A stretch of DNA of 64,000 nt from Edolisoma coerulescens. Taxonomy: Eukaryota > Chordata > Aves > Passeriformes > Campephagidae. The translations under genes were made by a program, and so were the position numbers. Location: contig VWZW01006868.1 in assembly GCA_013397115.1 (NCBI GenBank), forward strand, positions 1,154,503 to 1,218,502, in the 5' to 3' direction. The stretch's first letter is position 1; every line of letters starts with the position of its first letter. Positions 34,778 to 46,850 of this stretch are shown here, in pieces. The notes beneath the pieces were generated by a model. The model had not been told where the DNA came from. It did no database searches and saw only the letters and a program-made list of their open reading frames with translations.

Positions 34778-36602
34778 AACCACTGCACATTACTATATTC
34801 CACCTACCACTGAAGAAGTTCTTCAAATCTAAAATCACAAAGCAACATGGCCAAAGGCTGAAGGATCTGAGATTTCAGTAAATCAAGAGATTTTTCCTTT
34901 GCACACACAGTATGACAAACTGCCCCCTTGGTGATACATCTAACTGAAGCTTTATACAGGAGAAGCAGATCTCATGCAGAAACATCAAGACCCCATGTTA
35001 CAGTAAGGTATGACCCAAATATTTCCATTATAATTGTCCCTCTTCATTAAAGCATCAGGATGAAAACATATTCTATATATCTTGAAACATTTTGTATGTT
35101 TTTTCTTTTTCTGGACAGCAATTATATTACTTTCTCAAACATAAATTAAATTGTTTATTTACCATTTTTTCTTGTATTGGTTAATCAGATGAAGAGGATA
35201 CAGGCAAAAAACTATGAAATAAAGTTCAAAGACAACCCAAGTTCTTATAATTGTCACTTTCAAGTAACAGGTGATGTCTGGACTTTTTTTAGTTCCTTAA
35301 AAATGGATGTCTTTGTAAAATTTACTTTAAGATGATCAATAATGTTTTCACTAAATTTGGATTAGGAGGCCTTGACTTAAAGCTTACAAGTATTAAATCT
35401 TAAACAGAACAATCTTAGCCAGACACATTCAAAGGATATCTATATGAACTATCTAGGCAACACCATCCTATAAACACATCAACCCATCGCCAGATCCTTT
35501 GCTCGGCACACACTCTGTGTATTTCAGTATTCTTGAGTTTAAATAACCCCAAATATACTTTAATATCAAATTTTCATTAAGGAATACCTTACTTTGTAGT
35601 AGTACTCCGTATTTGCCGTCCCTACATCAACATTTCCAACTACTAAAATATTGGAGACATAATTTGTTTCCTTCTGTTGTTACAAATATAATCCATTGAA
35701 AATGTGAGGTATAATTTAAGATGTTGCCAAAAATGTATAAAGAGCTGTGTTCTTCCCAAGCACTAGTTTACAACTACTACCAACCAAAAGACAAAAATAA
35801 ATCAGAGACAGACTTCTGGAGCAGCACAACAAAAGCTACCTAAAACACTCCAATGCCAAAAGGAAACTTACAACTAACAACAAACCTAATTAACTAATGC
35901 AATCAACATGGGATTAAGGCTTTCATTAATCAGCCACCATGGAATAAGGACTTTCATTAAGGATTTAGTTTTCTTTAGTGCAATACAGCAAGATAGGTTG
36001 CAGAAGTAGTATCCTGGTTTTTTTCATTATCCAATGAAAAGCCAAAAAGAGTAAAATTAGAATTTCAGGATGACAGAGAAAAAATGAATCCAAAACTACC
36101 CAACTGTCTGAGTACTGACTATTTTTCTTTGCCAAATTAAACTCTTCAACTACACATTAAGTATCCTTTTCAAAAACACACTTTTCTGTTCACTTTTAAT
36201 GGTTATTAAATTTAACGTGCTTGATCTATTTGATGTTTCTTAAATCCAAACTCCACGACCTTAATTTCCCAAAGTATATAGTAAAACAGATAAATCCAGT
36301 AAACCAACAACACTGATTGCAACGTAGTCTTTTAAGTAAGTTAAAAAGTACTGGGAATAACTTTCCTTAAGCAGACGAATGGTTATATTCATTTTACATT
36401 ACCTATCTGATTTTTTTTCATCAAGTCCACATGACACAATGGTCTAAAAATATACAGAAGCTGCCAACTCTTTCTGCTGCAGAATCTGAAATCCTCTTAG
36501 CTATATTCCAAACCACCATAACAACATCCTGGTATATACTTGCAAACATTAAGCACTTCTTTCCAAGCCAAACTGTAACCACAGAGATAAAGATTTACTT
36601 AC

Positions 36603-36708
36603 CTGATCCCCTTTTGGTTACAACCTTCAAGCTCTGAGTCAGAGTAGCATACAAGAGAATCAAGTTGGGAATAGGAGCTTTCATCTTCTGTCTTTCCGTG
36701 GCTGCTTC
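36603..36708 (-). CDS. IL1RAPL1: IL1RAPL1 first coding exon (start codon, signal peptide); CDS part 36603-36684
   Basis: IL1RAPL1 is a single-pass synaptic membrane receptor with three Ig domains and a cytoplasmic TIR domain. It acts as an organiser of excitatory synapses, and human mutations cause X-linked intellectual disability. On the minus strand a polypyrimidine tract ending in CTCTAG (AG at 36709-36710) precedes a 106-bp exon that ends in ATCAG followed by GTAAGT (36597-36602). The exon has 24 nt of 5' UTR, then an ATG at 36684-36682 (A at -3). It encodes 27 codons plus one base, beginning MKAPIPNLILLY and ending in VVTKRGS, so the downstream intron is phase 1. From memory this matches the human IL1RAPL1 N-terminus except for a few residues (for example N for H at position 7). 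The paralogue IL1RAPL2 starts differently (MKPPF). The hydrophobic stretch at residues 5-18 is the signal peptide. The Ig-domain exons should lie below coordinate 1, and the noncoding first exon was not found in the window. Confidence 0.93.
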
Positions 36709-38320
36709 CTAGAGTACCAAAAAAAGAAAGAAACACTGGTTGTACATTGATGCTGAAACAACCTTGAAGTAAATAATTATAATACCGACACTGTGGAAAA
36801 GCTAAATACAGTTTTTGTGAGAAATTTAAGGCACTAAAAATGTTTTATTCTTTCTTTAAAAAAGTATGTAAACTAAGATCACCATAAAACAAACACATGC
36901 ACGCACTACATTTAACCCTGGAACTTAAGCTACAATTTTGTCTGCACATTGAAAATTCATTGAGTTCCTGCTAAAACTTTATAACAGATCTCCTGAAATA
37001 TCTATTTATCTCTTTTTATCATGTAACCTTTTCCACCCACCAACAGGAAAAAGAAAATAATGCCCTTCTTCATTAGTTTTACTCTCATTTATTAATACCA
37101 TAAATTGAGCACAAAATGCACAATAAAATGAACATTTGATTTTAAAAAATCTGATCATCTTCTTAGGAACAGAGAAAGGGGAAAAATAAGAGCACATCAA
37201 AGTAAACAGCAGAGACACTTGTAACTTCCTTTTAGGTGATCAAGTTCCCATGCAAGTTCAAGCTAACATATTCACTGGACTAAATCAGAAGTGAATGTTA
37301 ATTAGAATGGAGATAAGCAGAACACAGTGTGTTAGCCTTCACCTCCAGCATGTGAATAAAAGCTTTGCATTTCTATTTACTTCCTCTGGGGATTAAGTGG
37401 TATGAGCTGCTGGTGAAAGTAGGGACTAAACATTTTGTTAATTCCTCACATAAGTAAGAGGGTGTCATCTAGTCATGGTGATTATCAGCTTTCTTCAGGA
37501 TAAGTTGGTAGGGCTAACATCTCATCTTTCAGTGTGTTGAAAGAGGAAAGAGAGGATAAATCTGCCTATTTAAGCTAGACAGCAGCCTATCTATGCTATC
37601 TATATTCATTAGAGTACCTTACACAAAAATATTCTTGTCTAGTGGGGATGAGAAAGGGCTGGGATCAATGGTTCTTTAATATTGTAACTAAGACCCAGAT
37701 TAAACCAATGTGGTTTTGATATTGACCTCTTTTAATCACAGCACTGGACAGCAACTGAAAGAATTCTCAGAAGGTAGCACATAGTACAATTTTGATTTCT
37801 AAGGAGACTGAATCTTTTGCACTTTCATTGATAATCAGGTTACCAAGTACCCAAGACATTTTTTGAAAGCAGTATCTTAAAATATCTTCATCTTAGAAGA
37901 GAACAGGTAAGAAATAAGAAACAGTAGGGGTATAAAAAAGGACATTATGGGAAGAATTGCTTAAAAAATTATGAGTTCATATATAATCTGTATTAAAGCT
38001 TTACATTTCAAAGCATTTCAGAACTAAGCACAAACCTACTACATTTATTATTATGACTTTAATAAAGATGAGGGAGTGAGATAATATATTTTGACAACAG
38101 TTTGTGATATCTTACTTTTTATAACAATATTTGTACTCACAGACAAATACACCACTGTTTGTTCATTCATTGTCTTTAACAAGCATCAGCATTTTAGCAT
38201 CACAGTGAAAGTGTCATTTGCCTACATTCACATGCCACCTCAGAAAATTTAGGAAACTTAGTAATTAAATACGAAATATGGGATTGCTAGGAGGTAAATT
38301 ATGCGTAATGCTAACATTTT

Positions 38321-38353
38321 TAGTTAAGTTTAAAATTTAGTTAAGTTTAAAAT
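38321..38353 (+). repeat. 17-bp tandem duplication
   Basis: TAGTTAAGTTTAAAATT is repeated once back to back. Confidence 0.85.
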
Positions 38354-39425
38354 AGCATGACCACTGGCAGTTATAAATTATAGAGATCTTTTGAAATTTA
38401 GAAGCCAGCCGTAAAGGTTAATTTTCCAGGGGCACAGTGAGTAGAGAGCACAATGTGTTGTGCCACATTTTACTGCAGACCTTAGTCAAGCTTTCTGAAA
38501 TCAAAACCTCATTTCCCAGTCACTGCACTAACTGATGCCGCAGGAAATCCTGAAGCTGTTATCTTCAGCCTCCCGGGTACTAGCAAGAGTCAGCTCCTTG
38601 CTCTGTGTGAGCCTAATAAATATTGCCCAAAGAACCACGGGATCTTACTATGCAATTACAAATCCAGTAAATAGGTTCTGAGAGTGAAAGCATATCCAAA
38701 TACATCCTTTTTGACCATACATCAAAAGATAATATTGCTGATCACTGTGAACAAATGCAAATACATACATATATTTGTATATGGATATGTATACATGTAT
38801 TCATTTGTATTTATAGATATTTTTGTAGGGAAACCATGGAGTAGCTATAAAGATTGATTCTATCAAAGCAAGCCTCAGTAAATACAAGTAATATCAGTAA
38901 GAAACTGTTCAGTAAATGAATATCTTCTTTTGGTCCATGCATATATCACTAAGTTGTCAAGTCAACAAGGAGAACCATTATTACAATAACATAGCAGAAA
39001 TTGCATTTCAAACATGTCACCATGGAAGCCATTCTCATGTACATTTATTCTCAGAGATTCAGGTCTAACTTCAAGGCATAAGCAAAACTGGCTGCTGACT
39101 ACATGGCTTGTGGTAAATCCCTAGAAAGCAAAGTCTGCTGCTGTCTTTGGAAATACCAGGAAGAACTTGCTGCTAAAGGGAAAAAAGGGAGGGATGACTC
39201 CCAGCAGCAGCCACTGCCTCCTTACAGCAATATAAGTAACAAATCAGATCTTACATAGGCTCTCCCCAGGGTCTTCCAACCCTTCTCTTCTGTTTACACC
39301 CCTTTTATGAAGGAGGAGAAGTATTTCTGGTCTTTTCTTCATTTTAAAAATCAAACGCTCAACCAAAGGAAATCCAAAGAAGTAAAGATCAGTTTATTGG
39401 AGCTGGTGCCTCACAGCTCTGGAAG

Positions 39426-39692
39426 TTGTTTGGGCGGTTGGAAAATCTGCCTCATGTTATTCATATGAGTGATTCAAAACGGATATTTAACATCTCTTGT
39501 CCCTTGTTCCGGGTGAATGCCTCGGAAATTGACTATTCTAGAAAATGTCACCCTTGTAAAATTGATTGTGAAAACAAAATAAGCAAGTCAGAAGAAAATA
39601 TAAAAGGAATATCCCAAGGGGAATCCCAAAACAAGTCAACAAAGTCAACGGAAAATGCCTTCACTGCTGCAATGAGTATGCCTGAGGCTTAG
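39426..39692 (+). other. 88-codon open frame of unknown meaning
   Basis: It starts MFGRLENLPHVIHM, has several Cys residues mid-way (SCPLF, RKCHPCKIDC) and a Lys/Ser/Glu-rich end. I recognise no family. It is most likely a chance frame in intron 1. Confidence 0.1.
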
Positions 39693-40358
39693 ATACTTTA
39701 ACATATTCAGGTAGCTTTTAAACTAGAAAACAAAATAATATGCATAATTCTGAGAAGTCAAATTCTTAACACTAACTCAAGTGTGATATCTCATGAATTG
39801 GAAATAGCCTTCTTTCAGCAATGAATTTTTAAAGGAAGAGACTATTTTACTAGTTGCTTAGCTGTAATTTATTTCTTTTTTTAAAATAACATTAAGAGAT
39901 TCTGATTTTAACAAGCAGAATAAGTCTACTGTTTCTTTAAGCAATAGGCAGGTAGATAGCTTACATACACATCTACAAAAGTAATTTTTACAGTTGTTCT
40001 TTTTTCTGATTTTCAGTTACTTCCACTAAAAGCCAAGACAATGTATGGTATTTATAAACTTAATTGCTGTGTTTTAACTAAATCGATTTTAGCATGTTTT
40101 ACATGCCCTGTGGGTATCAGACTGCTTTACTCCATGGGTGAATAGTAGACTAAGAAAGTCTTCTAGAAACAGGGATTTTTGGTTTCTTTTTCTTTATATA
40201 ATAGCAAAGATTGAAATTTTTTTCATCTTTAAGCAGTATTCACAACTTCAAATTTTCAGCAGTGGGTTGTTTGTTCGCATGAACCAAAGCACTGAAAAAA
40301 TGTTAAATATTTCTGCATAAATATATTGCACACAAATTTTAACTGGACATGTTAATAA

Positions 40359-40374
40359 TTTTTTTTTTTTTTTT
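40359..40374 (+). repeat. T16 homopolymer
   Basis: 16 consecutive T residues. Confidence 0.9.
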
Positions 40375-43300
40375 ATTCTTTTCGGTATAAGGTGTCATTG
40401 CTTGACACAAAAATGCCATAGCATAGCATTTGCATCACCAAGTATCTAATTTTCCAGTTGAGACAGAAATACAGCTGTATATCAAGACCAAAATTCTTTG
40501 GGGAAATGCCAAGAATGCTTTTTCTCTTCAATTGTCATAAATACTCACTGTGAGGAAAATGCATACATATAGACACATGCTTCCCAAAACAGCTCAGCAG
40601 ACATTAAATTAACAACAGTAAGGAAGTTCCTTATAAAGCAGGAAAATAGAAAAGAAAATTTAGATTTCCTTATTTTACTTATGTTTATTATGGGCCTTTC
40701 CCAAAACCTGAATTAAACTTAACTGAAGTAAGAAATTTTCCATGGGTTCATTCCCTTCCAATAACTTGAAGGGGTTGATTCTCAGTTAGTCTATTAATGC
40801 TAGCTGATGTCTGTTAACCTATTATTTGAAAATCATTTTTCTTCCCATACTCCTGTTCTAACTTTCAAGAATGTTTTTTTATACGTGTTCAAAACTGCTG
40901 CATTATCTTTCTCCATCATATGCCCTTCAAAGAAAAAAGAATTGCAACATCCTCTGAACTCTGCAAGATATTTCATGTTCTGTGGTAATGACACAAATGT
41001 GCCAGTAAATTATGAATGAGTAACAAAATTACAAAGAACCATCACCTGAATACATAAGAAAAAACCAAACAAAAATGCCTGTTCGGTAATAGCCTCTTTT
41101 TATATGGCAGTTCTTTACAAATGCCTGAATAGAATGACATCAGATCTCACAAGGTGTAAAGGACAGTTTGGTATGTCCAGAACACAATTAAAACATCTTG
41201 AAGAAAATTGCTCTGAATTCCTAAAATTCAAGGAAAAACTAAAATTAGAATCTATGTGATTTCATAAAAGTGTCAATTCATTGTCATGATCCGACCTACA
41301 ACAGTAAGACAACCCTAGCAATTCTTAAAACATTAGCTAGAAGAAAATATACCTGTTTCAAATACAGAAGTCCATAAAATCAGTTCTTTCCAAAGTCCCA
41401 GTAAGCAAAAAGATTCAGCAATCAAATTATGAACTCATGAGAAACCAGTCAAAAGCAACAGGAAGGCAATAAGCTGCTGCATTTCCTTTCCAAGTCATCC
41501 CTGTTCCTCCATGCTAAGCAGCATTCCTAAGTTCAAGCAAGTTGTGGTTAATGACAAAAAAAAAAAAGGAAAGGAGATGATTAAACAAGCAGTAAGGGTT
41601 GAAGGAGTGGTGACATTGTTTTAAACTGCGACAACCAAAAGCCAATCTGCCACCTGTCCTGCAGACCACATTGGAACAGGAACTCAGTGGAGCCTCTGGA
41701 GAGGTTTCCAACTGACTGCATAATGACTTTTCCCATTAAACGTGGTACTCATTATTGCCTTCTTTTAAAGATACTTTTTATAGACTCCATCCATTTAAGA
41801 TTATTCTGTGTATCTCTGTGTTTGAAAATATAATCTACCGTTCCCAAAAGCTTCCATTACGAAACATGCATTTAAACATATAAAAGAATCAAAAATTAAT
41901 CTACAATGAAAGAGTATCCTGATATAGGCTGAATATTTATTTTCTTAATCTTGAATAAAAAACTAATATCAGCAATAGTATTTGAACAGAACACGATGGA
42001 CTAGCAAACATTCATCTTTTGCAACTGTTTAGACTGCTTAATGTGTTTCTAAATATTTCATTAAGTGGTTTTGTTCTGTACTAGGTAATGAATAAGATTT
42101 CTGGATTTTGCTTTTTCTATTATGAGACAAATAAATTGTAGCAGATTGCAGACACCTGAAATTTAACATATCATGTGCTTGAGGAACCTCTTTTGAAGAA
42201 TCTTGTTCTTCTGAACCACAGACCAAAATAGTTACATAGCTGAAAACTATTTGACACATGTTTTGGGGAACTGCAGGGGCTAAGAAGAGGAAGTACAGGT
42301 TCAGGAAAGATATAAGAAAGGGAGATGACAGTCTCTTTCCAATGGTGTAACAGGATCTTGTGGAATCAAGGCCAGCAGGGCGTCCTTGCCAGTCCCAGAT
42401 AATTCACCAAGGTGGTTCAGTCACTCCAAAGTGCTGATGCAAATAGAGCAGGAAAGAAAATCCTTACACAGTGCAGTGACTTACTTACTATCAAGGTAAG
42501 GGAACAAAGGATGGACAGGAGTCTCTGTTCATTTCTAGGAGCCTTTACTTGAGATACAGAAATACTTAGGCCTAAATTCAAAACAGTCTAGTATTGTTAT
42601 TACAAGTAGATGCCTCCCTCTTAACAGTTCACAACTCATGATCACAAAGAAATAAGAATCTGAAACTCAAGAAAGGTTTTTTTTCAACAAAAAATGTAAC
42701 CAAACTGGACTAACATACTTGATGTTCCCAACATACCTAGTGGGATACATAAGAAATGTGTTCTCATGATACGGATTAGGCCAATGGATTAATGGAAAAT
42801 TTGAAGCCATAATTTCTTTTTCTGGACAGCAAACAAAAAACATTATAGCAACCTGGCAGCAAATTTACAGACACTATTCAAAAAGTTTACCTCAACAGCA
42901 GTGTTTAAAGGAAAACAGCTGGAAGATGATTGCTGCATTACTTAACTTCTAAAGGGAGATGTAGAAGATAATAAATAAAACAATTCTCCCTTTTTATAGT
43001 CTTAAATATGTAAAGTCAGATAAAGAGGAAAAATTCAAAGAATATCAGTGTGATTTTGAAATGCTGCCCTTCCAAAAGAAGGAAAAGGTCCTCCTTCCAA
43101 ATCTGTGTGCATAGGTAACCACCACTCAACTTATGCCATGATTTTGGGATGCGAGATATCTAACACCACTTATCTGCTCTTGTGTTGGTTCCTTGACCAC
43201 TCTGTATCTTTGCTTTTGAGGGTTAGTAGCCTTCTCATATTGAGATGAAATTCCACCTCTGCCTAAACTGACAAAGTTTTAATACTGCAAATATAATTTT

Positions 43301-43378
43301 GTCGGATAATTCTGTTTGTGTTTTCAGGCAAACAAGCTCCTGAAATATTTACAATAGCAGCAGAATAACAGAAATATA

Positions 43379-43940
43379 AAATCACAGAACGGTTTGAGTT
43401 GGAAGGGACCTTAGAGTTGCCGACAGGTCCACACCACTGACGAAGATGTTAAACAATGCTTTTCCCTGTACCAATCCCCTGAGAAACACCACCCATCACC
43501 AGTCTCCACTTGGAAATCAAGCCACTGACCACAGCTCTTTCAGTGAGACCATGGAGATAATTCCTTATCCACCGACTGGTCCACCCATCAAATTAATATC
43601 TCTCCAGTTTAGAGACAAGGATGTTGTGCGGGACAGTGTCAAATGCTTTGCACAGGTCCAGGTAGAGGACATCAACTGCTCTTCCCCCATCCACCACCAC
43701 TGTAAACCTGCCAGAGAAGACCCCCAGATTTGTCAGGCATGATTTGGCCTCAGTGAAGCCATGTTGGCTGTCAGCAATCATCTTATTTTCCATGTGCCTC
43801 AGCATCGCTTCCCGGTGGATCTGCTCCATGATCTTGCCAGGCACCAAGGTGAGACTGGCCATCCTGTTGTTTCCCAGGTCTTCTTTATTTCCCTTTTTAA
43901 AAATGGAGGTTATAGTTCCCCTTTTCCAATATGTGCTAAG
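43379..43940 (-). mobile_element. CR1 LINE, internally deleted, with part of the RT domain
   Basis: The tail (ATCACAGAACGGTTTGAGTTGGAAGGGACC, reversed) occupies about 43379-43435. It joins directly to RT-domain sequence. A 118-codon minus-strand frame (43593-43949) covers early RT motifs (IFKKGNKED, GKIMEQI, DSQHGF, LYLDLCKAFDTVPHNIL), and 43440-43592 continues in broken frames. The FADD box, the rest of ORF2 and most of the 3' UTR are missing between the two parts. Confidence 0.9.
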
Positions 43941-44779
43941 CATATTCACTTTATGGGCTTGTGGAATTCAAGCTCCTTTTCAGCATATGGCAAGTTTCCA
44001 AAGAGTAGCTATTTGCAGCAAAAGCACAGCAGAACAGCTGGATTCTCTAGTTTCCTATACAAGCACTTTTCTTCCATTTTCTAATTTATGAAGAGTTGCA
44101 GTTATGTAACAACATAATATGTTTGAAAATAAATTTGCAAGATGTAACTTAAATGAAGAACTCTAATTTCGAGCTTATGTTAGGATAAAGCACTTTTTTA
44201 AAAGTTCAGTCTTCATGAAATTTTCTGAATAGTTACTTGATAAAATAAGCAAATTGTTTCTCAGACACTGACTATCAGTAAGCATTACAAGAATGATTTA
44301 TTTCCAAAAAATTCTCTAAAAAGTATCTCCCATCTGAGTCACTAACGAGAAAGATATTTTCCCACAAAATGAAGAAGGCCAGAAGGGTGTGGAGGATGAA
44401 GCTCCACTGTGGATATTCTGACAGAGTGCTTACACACAAAATAATAACTCCCTTACCATCACTCAGATTATCAGTTTACATCACACCAACATCAATGGTT
44501 TTCCACAGCTGATACTTGAAACACAATTTTAGTAACACAAGATTAGACCCTTACACATGATGTGTTTTTAATTTAACGCTTACTCTATCCTGCCATTTTA
44601 GTCGTTAGGGAAGTGGTCTGTAATTTACATTACACTTCATTTTACAGGAGCTCCTTTTGCACTTTAGAGTTGTGAAAAGGGAGAAACAAGTGTTTCATTT
44701 ATCCCCTCTCTCTCACAGACTAACTGACAAACCCTTTACACTTGCTCAAACCAGATTTTGACAACCTGTTGTCAGATCC

Positions 44780-45330
44780 TGAGATGAGTACTGGGCCTGA
44801 GTGTCCCTGCCCAGCCTACCCTGAGACCTCCCCCATGGGCTTGGGATCCCCTTTGAGCTCATTCTGGGGATGCCAGTCCCTGCCTCCGTGACACTGCAGG
44901 AGTGCTGGGCTCCAGCTCCACCTCTGGCCCTGCCTGGATGGTGTCAACACTCGAGGCAGCCCGTCCCAGCATGGATTCCTCGTACAAGTGCTACCTCCAG
45001 CCCTCTCTCTTGTGTCATCCTCTGCTCCTGCCTAGAGCCCCTGGCCATGGCTCACCACTGCCGTGCCAGGGGCTGTTGACAGACCCCATAACCAACCCCC
45101 ATGTTCAAAGACTGTGGAACTGCACCCCATGGGTAAGGGCATGGGCTATGCCAGTCACTCTCAGGGCTGGACAGCCTTCACCACACCTTGCTCCTCAAAA
45201 TGGTCTGAAATCCAGAACAACTATTCACCAATGTCTGTCTCAAATCCATTCATTTCCAATGGCAGAAAATTTTTCATATTTTAATACTGTAAATAACCTG
45301 AGAAGAGTTGCTGCTTCCCCTTGAAAATGT
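44780..45330. other. GC-rich unassigned segment
   Basis: About 550 bp markedly richer in C and G than the flanks, with a 140-codon plus-strand frame (44902-45324) that is Pro/Ser/Leu-rich and matches nothing I know. There is no CR1 tail or clear LTR end. It could be an old LTR or another repeat, or a leftover gene fragment. Confidence 0.45.
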
Positions 45331-46799
45331 ATGGATTGTAAATAGTTTTTTTATTTACAGAAATAATAATAAAAAGCTTTATAAATTGACTATTTTATCA
45401 ATTATCTATGATATAATTCTTTTAAGATGTCAGCAGACTATAAGAAAGCTCACATACAAAAACATTTGAGCAGCAGCAATTCAGTATCTGTATGGGATTT
45501 CACAGGCAAGTTACTGCCTGACAAAGACAGGAGTCCATATGATGAACTTGCCATTTGGACATGAACAAGGACCTGAAGATAAATATGCATACAAAGGATA
45601 AGGCAGCTTTACCATTTTGATACAGCACCCTGTGTACCATAATTAAAAGCAGAGCAATTTCTACAAAGATTATCGTCATTAAATTGGTTTGTAAAGGATT
45701 CAAGCATTGATGATATGCAACTATACCAGTGGTGGGTAAAGTACAGCAGCTCTTTCTGCTCTGTTCTGCACCCCATCAATGTATTTCAGCTTTCCTGCAA
45801 CACTGACAATCACATCACAATTTCATAAGTCCTGATCTATTATTATAAAGAAGAATAGAAGGGTAAAAGGAAGAAAGGATTGCAAGCGGGACTAAAATTT
45901 CTCCCATTAAAACTGTAAAGCATTTAGCTGCACTGAATGAGGTAACTCTGAAACTGCCGAGACCCATCATTCCATTTGGGATGGCATTCCTTAGCTCTGC
46001 CTCATTTTTAGTGTTGATCTTGTGGCTTTGTTTAGCTAGTTTTTGAAAAGCGTATCTCAATGCCGTTAATTTCTAGCCAAACTCTGCTTGCTACTTCACT
46101 GCCCTAGCACCAAGCAGCTACATAATAATCCCAACACAGGAGAAACTTTCATTGCTTGAATAGAAAGCAGCAGATCCATGACTCTATTGCTTACCTTCAG
46201 CTGTAATCTCAGCCTGTACCGAGATCCAAAGTCACAAAGCAGTGTGGCTGGCCTAACTAACTACTGCACTTCAGTTCCTTACAGTCATTTACAGTTTTAA
46301 GCTGCTGAATAGTACTGAGCTCCAATTTATGATTTGACACTAAGAGGAAGCTGACAGTTTCAGAAGATGCAGAGCTTCCAGTTTACCAATTATGTATTAC
46401 TAATTAGCAGTCATGAAATACATAATATCTGAACTTAACACTGCAACAGCCTGATAATTAACAACAGCTGTTCCAAAATTAAAATCTCAGACTATAACAG
46501 TGGAAAATATAAATCAAGTAAAGACTTACATATTTTCAGGTCACAAGCTAAGTACCACAAGTATCAGGTCACAAACCAAATTGCATTCAGTATGTTGATG
46601 GCAATTTTCAAAGCTCAGAGATATTATAATGATATTCTTCAAAATCTTGATTTGAGAATAATGATAAAAAATAAAAAATCTTCTCAAAAATAACTCCTCT
46701 GGAAAATAGTAATATTTTCTCCCACCATGACAAGTATTTATCTAGCCCTTCAAAACTGAATTTCAAATACCCCTGGACTGAGAATCACTCTGGTCTTAC

Positions 46800-46850
46800 C
46801 TGTGGTAGATCAGACTTGGGATTCCAAGCCCCTGATTCAAAAGCTTTTGT
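46800..46850 (-). other. Exon-like 51-bp segment, possible alternative 5' exon of IL1RAPL1
   Basis: On the minus strand a pyrimidine-rich acceptor (CACTCATTTTCAG) is followed by 51 bp ending in CCACAG and a donor GTAAGA (46794-46799). The segment is open in two frames (one reads TKAFESGAWNPKSDLPQ). It lies about 10 kb upstream of the start-codon exon on the same strand. It could be a 5' UTR exon, a cryptic exon, or chance, since GTAAG donors with nearby acceptors occur by chance in long introns. Only splice signals support it. Confidence 0.2.

Larger units (their letters stand above)
24132..36596. other. AT-rich intronic sequence downstream of the IL1RAPL1 exon
   Basis: It holds the microsatellites listed and the weak exon-like segment at 27219-27290. 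No other gene or recognisable mobile element. Confidence 0.6.
1..36602 (-). other. IL1RAPL1: IL1RAPL1 intron 2 (partial, continues past position 1)
   Basis: This follows from the strand and the phase-1 donor of the exon at 36603-36708. The next coding exon should begin the first Ig domain (DGC-W region). I saw no such sequence between 1 and 36602, so the intron probably continues beyond the window, in keeping with the very long early introns of this gene in mammals. The stretch holds CR1 copies, microsatellites and the plus-strand GC-rich locus at 16-18 kb. Confidence 0.8.
36709..43378. other. AT-rich intronic sequence upstream of the IL1RAPL1 start exon
   Basis: Only small repeats and chance frames seen. 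No noncoding first exon or promoter was identified. Confidence 0.6.

Noticed and set aside
34481..34838. Trp/Leu/Phe-rich minus-strand frames resembling membrane segments
   Set aside because: They are produced by the degenerate (AACCA)n repeat at 34721-34777.
36603..36708. A second open frame through the IL1RAPL1 exon (SSHGKTEDES...) whose 3' phase happens to fit the exon-like segment at 27219-27290
   Set aside because: The other frame carries the recognisable IL1RAPL1 start and signal peptide, so the phase match is coincidental.
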